Shown piece after piece: positions 1 through 5,629 of a DNA stretch of 6,947 nucleotides. The translations under genes were made by a program, and so were the position numbers. How positions within the stretch are numbered: the first letter of the stretch is position 1; every line of letters begins with the position of its first letter. Origin of the DNA: Verrucomicrobiota bacterium (GTDB lineage Bacteria; Verrucomicrobiota; Verrucomicrobiia; Verrucomicrobiales; Akkermansiaceae); contig VFJU01000049.1 of NCBI GenBank assembly GCA_009885905.1, forward strand, positions 1 to 6,947. Reading direction: 5' to 3'. The notes below the pieces were generated by a model. The model saw only the letters and a program-made list of their open reading frames with translations. It was not told the DNA's origin and made no database searches.

Positions 1-968
1 CCGGCTCGCGGCACATCGCGTTGCCCGTGCACCGCAAGGCGCTCGCGTCGCTGGCACAGATTCCGAAGTTGAGACGACTTTTTATTCACGAGAAGCCGGA
101 CATCATCCACCTCAGATCGCGCATGCCGGCGTGGTTGGCGTGGCTGGCATGGAAATCGCTCCCGAGACGCACGCGTCCCAGACTGGTCACCACGGTGCAC
201 GGATTTTATTCGGTGAATGGCTACTCTGCGGTGATGACGCGCGGCGAGAAGGTCATCGCCGTTTCTGAAAGCGTGCAAGCTCACGTGTTGAAAAATTATC
301 CGCAAACCTCAGCCAGCAAGATTCAAGTGATTCATCGGGGTGTCGATCTAGCAGAATATTCTGTCGGCTTTACTCCCTCCACCGAATGGTTGACGGCATG
401 GCAAGCGGCTCATCCTGAGTTGGACGCGCGCATCCCACTCTTGATGCCCGGCCGGCTCACTCGTTGGAAGGGGCAGGAGGATTTTATCCAACTCATCGCG
501 CGGCTCATCGACTCAGGCTCTCCAGTTCACGGGTTGATCGTCGGCGAACCGCACCCGAAGAAGCTAGCCTTCCGTCGCGAACTCACCGATCTCGCCGCAT
601 CGCTCGGTGTCACCCAGCACATTTCATTTCTCGGCCACCGCACCGACCTGCGCGAAATCATGGCGGTCTCAGAAATCGTTTACTCGCTCTCTCATGATCC
701 CGAGGCTTTCGGTCGAGTTTCGTTAGAAGCGATGGCGCTGGGGAAGCCGGTCATCGCTTACGACCACGGCGGCGTCGCGGAGCAACTGCAGGTTGCGTTT
801 CCTCAAGGCTTAGTGGCCGTAGGCGACTTGAATTGCGCCATTGACCGCACCCTCGAAATCTTAAAAGGTCGCCCAACTCCTTCGTCAGTCGAGGCTTTCG
901 CTCTTGAGCGGATGCTTAAATCCACCCTCGCCGTCTACCAATCCGTGCTAATTTCTCCATGCCTCTGA
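1..968 (+). CDS. Glycosyltransferase family 4 (GT-B fold), 5'-truncated by the window edge
   Basis: The reading frame is open from position 3 (codons GSRHIALPVHRK...), so the gene almost certainly begins upstream; the TTG at 21 is only the first start-like codon. About 321 residues are visible, against roughly 360-400 for the family, so mainly part of the N-terminal acceptor domain is missing. Visible landmarks are KPDIIHLRSR (about 93-122), TTVHGFYS (about 186-209), VIAVSESV (about 252-275) and IHRGVD (about 330-350). The donor-binding domain carries GRLTRWKGQ (about 450-476) and the EX7E motif, with glutamates at codons 702-704 and 726-728, followed by GKPVIAYDHGG. This order is typical of retaining GT4 enzymes that use nucleotide-sugars at the cytoplasmic membrane face. 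The gene overlaps the next one by 10 bases, suggesting translational coupling. The donor sugar and acceptor cannot be told; a role in LPS or O-chain synthesis is inferred from the neighbours. Confidence 0.93.
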   Translation, partial: GSRHIALPVHRKALASLAQIPKLRRLFIHEKPDIIHLRSRMPAWLAWLAWKSLPRRTRPRLVTTVHGFYSVNGYSAVMTRGEKVIAVSESVQAHVLKNYPQTSASKIQVIHRGVDLAEYSVGFTPSTEWLTAWQAAHPELDARIPLLMPGRLTRWKGQEDFIQLIARLIDSGSPVHGLIVGEPHPKKLAFRRELTDLAASLGVTQHISFLGHRTDLREIMAVSEIVYSLSHDPEAFGRVSLEAMALGKPVIAYDHGGVAEQLQVAFPQGLVAVGDLNCAIDRTLEILKGRPTPSSVEAFALERMLKSTLAVYQSVLISPCL

Positions 969-1783
969 ATCCGCCCGTGAAACAAATCGTCTGCATGAAA
1001 TGGGGAACCATGTATGGGCCAGAGTATGTGAATATCCTCTACGCCATGCTGCGGAGAAATCTAACGGGTGACTTCAATCTCATTTGTTTCACCGACGACA
1101 TCACCGGCATCCGTCCCGAAGTAACGTGCTTCCCACAGCCGATGCTCGAGTGCGAGATCCCACCGGATGTCCCCGGCAAGTGGCCTAAAATAGCTCTCTG
1201 GGGCCGTGAACTCTGCGGCCTATCTGGCACCGCGCTTTTCATCGATCTGGACTCGGTGATTGTTGCGAACATCGACGATTATTTTACCTATGGCGACCCA
1301 GATCAAGTTTACGTCGCACGCAACTGGGTGCGCTACATCGGCAAGCATGGACAGACATCGGTCTTCCGTTTTCCCATCGGTGGAAATGCCTACATGTTAG
1401 AAAACTTGCGGAAAAACTCAGTGGAAATTTCTCGCAAGTACCGGTTCGAGCAAAACTACGTCACCGCGGGGGTGAAGGGCGGCGTGAAATTTTGGCCACA
1501 CGCGTGGACCAAACACTACGGTCTCCATTGCATGGGAATATGGCCGCTGCGTTGGTTGCGGGCACCGGTTCTTCCGAAAGGCGTGAAAATTGTCACTTTC
1601 CCCGGTAACCCGAAGCCCCCAGACGGAATCCTTGGCCAATGGTCGTACACCACGCCCCACACCACGCGCTGGGAATATCTTAAGTGGATCTGGGCGCAAA
1701 GACACAAGACACCCAAGTGGCGGCGCTATTTCCACCGCTACATTTACCCGTCTCCATGGGTCAAGGAACACTGGCGGGAATGA
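959..1783 (+). CDS. GT8-like (GT-A fold) glycosyltransferase, paralogue A
   Basis: This 274-residue protein has a GT-A-like layout. An N-terminal strand with CMKWG (12-16) is followed by YG..YVN.LY.M..RN (about 19-34) and CFTDD (43-47). A hydrophobic strand ends in the DLD metal/nucleotide-sugar motif (D96, D98). Towards the C-terminus come KFWPHAW (177-183), LPKGVK and FPGNPK (214-219), then LGQWS. The last motif resembles the C-terminal HxxGxxK region of GT8 enzymes, but this copy has proline where the paralogue at 3727-4524 has histidine. It has no signal peptide and no clear membrane span, so it should act in the cytoplasm. ATG 959 lies inside the end of the GT4 gene (10-base overlap) and no Shine-Dalgarno is visible. 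Its stop overlaps the next start as ATGA. The likely role is adding one sugar to an LPS or polysaccharide intermediate. Family placement is good, specificity unknown. Confidence 0.88.
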   Translation: MPLNPPVKQIVCMKWGTMYGPEYVNILYAMLRRNLTGDFNLICFTDDITGIRPEVTCFPQPMLECEIPPDVPGKWPKIALWGRELCGLSGTALFIDLDSVIVANIDDYFTYGDPDQVYVARNWVRYIGKHGQTSVFRFPIGGNAYMLENLRKNSVEISRKYRFEQNYVTAGVKGGVKFWPHAWTKHYGLHCMGIWPLRWLRAPVLPKGVKIVTFPGNPKPPDGILGQWSYTTPHTTRWEYLKWIWAQRHKTPKWRRYFHRYIYPSPWVKEHWRE

Positions 1784-2817
1784 ACGCGCCGCGTGTCGTG
1801 TGGATCATCAGCGAGGGTAGCCCAGGCCACGTCAGCCAGTCGCTCGGACTCGTTTCTTCTCTAGCAGAAAAAGTTCCTCTGGCGATCTATCAACTTGAAT
1901 GTCGTCCTAAAATCAATGGCCTCATCCGCCAACTGATCCGCTTGATTTGGATGGGAAAAAACGGCCGACCTCTACCTAACGGGTTGCTCCACGGCCCGCT
2001 TGGTCTAGATCGCATCCCCGCTGAAATACCCGCGCCAGACTTGATCCTTTCGAGTGGCGGCCGCAGCGTATTTGCTGCTAGAACTCTGGCAGTTCGCTTG
2101 AAAGCGCCGTTCGTCTTCCTCGGCGAGCGGAAACCTTATCCGCCAAGTTGGTTTCACACGGTCTTCACCCCTTCGTGTCTTGAAACTGCGATCAACGATA
2201 TCCGCATGGATGTGATCCCCACCAAGATCACCCCAGCCATCGTCAATCAAGCCGCAGCCGATTGGTCTAACAAGCCTAGTGGTCGGCTTTGGACGATGTT
2301 GATCGGTGGCAGCTCACGCAGCCATGATTTCCAAAATATCGATTGGGAAAATCTCGCGGAGGGCATGAACGCATTGGCCGAGCGCGGGGGAATCCGCTGG
2401 CTGGTCACGACGTCGCGACGGACGGGGAAAGTTGCGGAAGAAAAAATCCGCGGACTTTTAAAGCCGGAAATCATCGCCGACGCCGTGTGGTGGTGCCACC
2501 ATCCGGAGAAGAAATTTAACGCCTATCTCGGCGCGGCGGAGGTGATCTGGGTCACGCAGGACAGCATTTCCATGGTGACAGAAGCGGTGGCGACCGCTAA
2601 GCCAGTCGTCGTGATCCAGCCCGCTCATACCCCTTTTCCTGCCACCTGTTACATGCCGGGCTATCTTGAAAATCTAGCATCCCTCGGTCTGATTTCGCGC
2701 TTGGCGATTACTCGCCTAACTCACGCGGATCATCACTTCCTGCAGCGCCCTCCTCCTCCGCTCCATACGACTGGGCCGTTGGCAGTGACACTATGCCAAA
2801 GACTGGGGTGGATTTGA
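1780..2817 (+). CDS. ELM1/GtrOC1 family putative glycosyltransferase (DUF1022-type)
   Basis: This 345-residue protein matches the family annotated as 'mitochondrial fission ELM1' or GtrOC1-like (PF06258 as I recall it). Recognisable blocks in order are SEGSPGHVSQ (11-20), PDLILSSGGR (86-95), LIGGSSRSHDF (174-184), TTSRRTGK (210-217) and the strongly conserved VTQDSISMVTEA (258-269) followed by AKPVVVI. Two Rossmann-like halves with a DS.SM..EA element near the end fit a GT-B-type glycosyltransferase. The open frame extends back to 1684, but ATG 1780 is preferred: it gives the 4-base ATGA overlap with the upstream stop and puts the family's N-terminal strand (VVWIISEG) right after the start. 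In bacteria these genes often lie in LPS or lipid-glycan loci; the biochemical activity is poorly established. The 3' end is proline-rich (RPPPPLHTTGP). No transmembrane segment is evident. Confidence 0.9.
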   Translation: MNAPRVVWIISEGSPGHVSQSLGLVSSLAEKVPLAIYQLECRPKINGLIRQLIRLIWMGKNGRPLPNGLLHGPLGLDRIPAEIPAPDLILSSGGRSVFAARTLAVRLKAPFVFLGERKPYPPSWFHTVFTPSCLETAINDIRMDVIPTKITPAIVNQAAADWSNKPSGRLWTMLIGGSSRSHDFQNIDWENLAEGMNALAERGGIRWLVTTSRRTGKVAEEKIRGLLKPEIIADAVWWCHHPEKKFNAYLGAAEVIWVTQDSISMVTEAVATAKPVVVIQPAHTPFPATCYMPGYLENLASLGLISRLAITRLTHADHHFLQRPPPPLHTTGPLAVTLCQRLGWI

Positions 2818-2836
2818 TTTTCTAACCGTCGCCCTC

Positions 2837-3721
2837 ATGAGCAAACCAACTGTCGCCCTGATCAACGATACCAGCATCAGTGAACCACACTTTGGCTGCA
2901 CGTTGGTCTGTCAGACATTCCGCGAGCAATTCGCCCGCACGGGCCTCGATCTGAAGGTTTCGTTGAAACGAGATTTTACTCTATCAGACTATCAGGAAAT
3001 TCTTGAAAATGTCGATCTTGTGGTGATCAACGGTGAGGGATCGATCCATCACGACAAACATCGCCACCTTATCAATTTAGCAGGAAATTTCCCATGCGTT
3101 TTGATGAACTGCGTTTACGAAAAAAATTCCCCGCATCCGGAGTTAGCAAAATTTCTTTACATCTCCGCCCGCGAATCGGCGAGCATGACCGAGATCCATC
3201 GCGCGGGGGGTAATTGCGTCACGGTGCCAGACGTTCTGTTCGCCTCATCATTTTTGCGGTCCTTCCAGAAACCCATACCGACCGAAGATTTGGGAAAAAC
3301 GGACAATGTCGTGCGCCAATACCTGCACCTAGGTCCGCTGAAGATTCGCCGCAAGGCTGGGTTCAGCACGCGCTATCCGACGGTTGCCGGCTACCTCAAT
3401 AAGCTGTGCTCCTATCGCCGCCTCTGCATCGGTCGCTTTCACGCGGCGGTTGCGAGCTCTGTGTTAGAGATTCCTTTTGCCACTTGGGATTCTAACACAT
3501 GGAAAACCCAGGCGATGATGCAAGACATGGGCGTACCACATTTGCATTTCGCTACCCAGAAAGCAGCGCTGGCGAATGTTCCAAGAATTTTTCCGGAAGA
3601 GATCCGCAAGTTCGCAGCAGACGCCCAAGTAAAGATAGAAGCTTCGTTCGATCAAGTCGCGGAAATTGCTCGCGCACAGGCTGCATCGAAGCTTTATTTG
3701 AAAACTAGCACACCGGTGTGA
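2837..3721 (+). CDS. Polysaccharide pyruvyl transferase family protein
   Basis: The 294-residue product carries the landmarks of the polysaccharide pyruvyl transferase family (PF04230 by motif recognition): NDTS...HFGC (10-21), VVINGEGSIHHD (62-73), ARES (111-114), PDVLF (131-135), CIGRFHAAV (197-205) and SNTWK (219-223). Characterised members move a pyruvyl group from phosphoenolpyruvate to a sugar as a ketal; other members act as glycosyl- or phosphosugar-transferase-like proteins, so pyruvylation here is an inference. The protein is on the short side because the stretch between PDVLF and the RFHAAV block is compact. ATG 2837 follows the upstream stop by 19 bases with no recognisable Shine-Dalgarno. 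The 3' end overlaps a possible GTG start of the next gene by four bases (GTGA, 3718-3721). Location is predicted cytoplasmic, with no signal peptide or membrane span. Confidence 0.88.
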   Translation: MSKPTVALINDTSISEPHFGCTLVCQTFREQFARTGLDLKVSLKRDFTLSDYQEILENVDLVVINGEGSIHHDKHRHLINLAGNFPCVLMNCVYEKNSPHPELAKFLYISARESASMTEIHRAGGNCVTVPDVLFASSFLRSFQKPIPTEDLGKTDNVVRQYLHLGPLKIRRKAGFSTRYPTVAGYLNKLCSYRRLCIGRFHAAVASSVLEIPFATWDSNTWKTQAMMQDMGVPHLHFATQKAALANVPRIFPEEIRKFAADAQVKIEASFDQVAEIARAQAASKLYLKTSTPV

Positions 3722-3726
3722 ATCAA

Positions 3727-4524
3727 ATGTCTATCAACCATCCAGTTCTTCCAGTGGTCCACGTGATTTGCATCAAGTGGGGGTTGGCACTTTATGGGGC
3801 GAAGGACGTCAACAGACTCTATGGAATGGTCGCGCGCAACATGCATCGGCATGAAGTCCGGTTTCATTGTTTTACGGAAGATTACGCGGGTTTGCGTGAC
3901 GAGGTGATCACTCACCCCTTGCCGATTTTGGAATGTGATCCTGGAAAGGTAAAACATGGCTACCTGAAAGAAGTGGGATTGTGCGATGACCACCTAGGCG
4001 GCCTCCATGGACAACGGGTGATTTTTTTCGACCTAGACGTGATCATTACCGACTCGCTTGATGAGATGGTGGAGCTACCGCAAGGAGATGATTTTGTGAT
4101 CATCAACGATTGGAACACGCGTGGTAACCGTGTAGGCCAAGCCACCTGCTATTCTTTCAAAGTGGGTACCTTAGGCTTTGCGAAAAAGTATTTTGAAGAG
4201 CACCCGCAAGAAGTCATCCGTCAGTATGGGACAGCATGCCAAGAATACCTTTCCTCTAAGGTGATAGAAAAGTGGGGCGCGCTGAAATTCTGGCCGGCAG
4301 ATTGGTGTCAGAGCTTCAAATTCACGGTTCTACCAGTTTGGTATAGGCGCGCATTCGTGACGCCTGAATTGCCAACCGGTACAAAAGTACTCGCATTCCA
4401 TGGCAGCCCAAAAATTGAGGACGCGATGCTTGGGCGCTGGTCTAACGAAGAAATCCCTTTTTTAAAGCGTCTCTATAAAACCATCCGTCCTTGCCCGTGG
4501 ATTGCACAGTTTTGGACGGACTAA
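3727..4524 (+). CDS. GT8-like (GT-A fold) glycosyltransferase, paralogue B
   Basis: The 265-residue product (numbered from ATG 3727) aligns along its whole length with the protein of 959-1783. Shared blocks are CIKWG, YG..DVN.LYGMVARN, CFTED, G.RDEV, PLPILEC, the FFDLD metal motif (D102 and D104), LKFWPADW, LPTGTK, FHGSPK (224-229), LGRWSNE and a final PW....W. It is thus a cytoplasmic nucleotide-sugar transferase of the same family, probably with a different acceptor or donor. The frame also opens at GTG 3718, which would overlap the upstream stop by four bases and add three residues. ATG 3727 is preferred because it is an ATG and brings the N-terminus closer to that of the paralogue; the choice is uncertain. 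Sampled lines of this gene are more A/T-rich (25/60 and 29/60 G+C) than a sampled line of paralogue A (36/60). The stop TAA overlaps the stop of the convergent GT25 gene. Confidence 0.88.
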   Translation: MSINHPVLPVVHVICIKWGLALYGAKDVNRLYGMVARNMHRHEVRFHCFTEDYAGLRDEVITHPLPILECDPGKVKHGYLKEVGLCDDHLGGLHGQRVIFFDLDVIITDSLDEMVELPQGDDFVIINDWNTRGNRVGQATCYSFKVGTLGFAKKYFEEHPQEVIRQYGTACQEYLSSKVIEKWGALKFWPADWCQSFKFTVLPVWYRRAFVTPELPTGTKVLAFHGSPKIEDAMLGRWSNEEIPFLKRLYKTIRPCPWIAQFWTD

Positions 4525-5396
4525 AATCCGAAAAAACGTTTTTTCCAAGCGCTCAGATGATGGAAAGCCCGACCGATCTTTGCCAACTGAGTTTGGGTGA
4601 AATAACGCACTCCAAACGTCGCGCTAGGCGGAGTGAGTGGAATCTTCAAATGATCCGAGCCCTCGCTGAAGTGCGAGGTCACACGGCGAACGATGTCAGA
4701 AAAATCTTCGCGCTGGAGAATCAACTGTGGCGACACAGCGAGCACTAGAAATGTTTTCCCTAACTGCGATTGGTACCAACGATCGATGGCCCGGTTCACC
4801 GCGAGCCACGGCCAGATCGTCGACTCATCGGGCAGTTGCTCAAGCACCCAGTCTCGCAGCTCCGCATTCAAGAGATAAGCATGCGTGCACTTGCAACCGT
4901 AAATCTGTGCAAGGTGGCGTCCACCTGTTAGCTGAGCCACGGTTCGGAACGGTCCTTGTGGATGGGTGAATCCCAGAAAACAAATGTCCCACTGGGTCTC
5001 CGAATGAAAAAGCGCAGTTTCAAGTCCCCGAAGTGAAGCGATGAAATCTGCGTCGAAGGTCGCATCATCCTCCAGGATTAGCACACGGCCCCAGCCAGCA
5101 GCCCGGGCAGTTTCTAACGCCCGCCGGTGCGCCAGCACACATCCGCCTCTGCCGGCCCATGTGGCAGCACGTTTGCCACCGCGGAACCATGGCGCCTCAC
5201 CAACGCCCGCGATTTCCGCCCCCAGCACGGCGGAGATCCGATGTAGCTTTCCCGCAGGAATGATTCCCTCTGCCTCCGCGCATAACAAATCCCAGCGCTC
5301 GATCCGGTGATCCAAGTTGATGACAAGCACCGCGTCGATCTCGCTCCAGAATGATATTTCGGAGACTTCGGAAGCGATGGTGGTGGAATCAATCAA
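4521..5396 (-). CDS. Glycosyltransferase family 25 (LPS galactosyltransferase-like)
   Basis: This 291-residue minus-strand product shows GT25 hallmarks (PF01755-type): VLVINLDHRIERW (23-35), ISAVLG (54-59), GRGGCVLAHRRALE (82-95), LILEDDATF (106-114, the acidic EDD expected at the nucleotide-sugar site), CTHAYLL (170-176), IDRWY (204-208) and PQLILQREDFSDI (223-235). Characterised bacterial members add galactose or glucose to LPS core; the sugar here is unknown. The start is TTG at 5396-5394: an in-frame stop lies two codons upstream and no ATG or GTG occurs before the first conserved strand. No Shine-Dalgarno is seen. It is transcribed against the five-gene plus-strand run, and its TAG (4523-4521) overlaps their last TAA. 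It diverges from the exporter gene, so the 233-base gap must hold both promoters. The C-terminus is basic and aromatic (AWKKRFFGF). Confidence 0.9.
   Translation of the reverse strand: MIDSTTIASEVSEISFWSEIDAVLVINLDHRIERWDLLCAEAEGIIPAGKLHRISAVLGAEIAGVGEAPWFRGGKRAATWAGRGGCVLAHRRALETARAAGWGRVLILEDDATFDADFIASLRGLETALFHSETQWDICFLGFTHPQGPFRTVAQLTGGRHLAQIYGCKCTHAYLLNAELRDWVLEQLPDESTIWPWLAVNRAIDRWYQSQLGKTFLVLAVSPQLILQREDFSDIVRRVTSHFSEGSDHLKIPLTPPSATFGVRYFTQTQLAKIGRAFHHLSAWKKRFFGF
4530..4545. repeat. Perfect 16-base palindrome GAAAAAACGTTTTTTC
   Basis: The sequence equals its own reverse complement, an A6-CG-T6 core with flanking G and C. It lies six bases after the stop of the plus-strand GT8-like gene and inside the last codons of the GT25 gene, where it encodes the Lys-Lys-Arg-Phe-Phe stretch. 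Each strand presents a run of six T, so it could contribute to ending transcripts from both sides. It lacks a loop and a G+C-rich stem, so it does not fit a standard intrinsic terminator. Coding chance is the simplest explanation. Confidence 0.4.
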
Positions 5397-5415
5397 AATT
5401 TAAATAAAGCGAAGT

Positions 5416-5442
5416 TTTTTACACGTTGGCTCGATCCGTCAA
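5416..5442 (-). promoter_or_regulatory. Weak candidate promoter for the GT25 gene
   Basis: Read on the minus strand, TTGACG (5442-5437) resembles a sigma-70 -35 box, and TAAAAA (5421-5416) could serve as a -10 box. The spacer is 15 bases, shorter than the preferred 17, and the second box is a poor match. A start near 5409 would leave a leader of about a dozen bases before the TTG codon. This is a pattern match only. Confidence 0.2.
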
Positions 5443-5588
5443 GCTTAGAGACTAACACGACACCGTCTACCCTAAGAGCAACGCACCGGCAGCGCTCTCG
5501 CGGTTGCGGATGTTGAGAAACTCATCCCTTGCCAAATGCGCACTCAGAAACCAATCTCTCGACGCGCCCAGCACACGGCAAGGACGCC

Positions 5589-5594
5589 TATGAT
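5589..5594 (+). promoter_or_regulatory. Weak candidate -10 box for the exporter gene
   Basis: TATGAT differs from the sigma-70 -10 consensus at one base and lies 35 bases before ATG 5630. No good -35 box is found 16-18 bases upstream, so the support is thin. Confidence 0.18.
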
Positions 5595-5629
5595 CCACAC
5601 CACGCTGGAATCATTCACGATTACCCACT

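Larger units (their letters stand above)
5397..5629. other. Divergent intergenic region between the GT25 and exporter genes
   Basis: These 233 bases separate two genes that point away from each other, so both promoters are expected here. The part next to the GT25 gene (5397-5421) is A/T-rich; the middle is mixed, and weak pairing is possible between GCAAC at 5478-5482 and GTTGC at 5503-5507, too short to call a structure. A 43-codon frame (5536-5667) starts with ATG and overlaps the exporter start, but nothing supports it as a gene. No tRNA, terminator or long repeat was recognised. Confidence 0.6.

Noticed and set aside
1418..1771. 117-codon minus-strand ORF inside the first GT8-like gene
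   Set aside because: Opposite-strand shadow of a gene with clear family motifs; no independent support.
1684..1779. N-terminal extension of the ELM1-like protein from ATG 1684
   Set aside because: It would overlap the upstream GT8-like gene by 100 bases, adds residues with no family resemblance, and ATG 1780 gives the ATGA overlap right before the conserved N-terminus.
3120..3126. Seven-A run in the pyruvyl-transferase-family gene, and a seven-T run at 4022-4028 in paralogue B
   Set aside because: Shorter than the exporter tract, located mid-gene and encoding conserved-type residues; no sign of frameshift on either side.
4491..4748. 85-codon plus-strand ORF across the convergent junction
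   Set aside because: It overlaps the ends of both well-supported genes in other frames and its product has no recognisable features.
5478..5507. Possible hairpin GCAAC...GTTGC in the intergenic region
   Set aside because: Only five pairs around a 20-base interior and no T-run; neither a terminator nor a convincing RNA structure.
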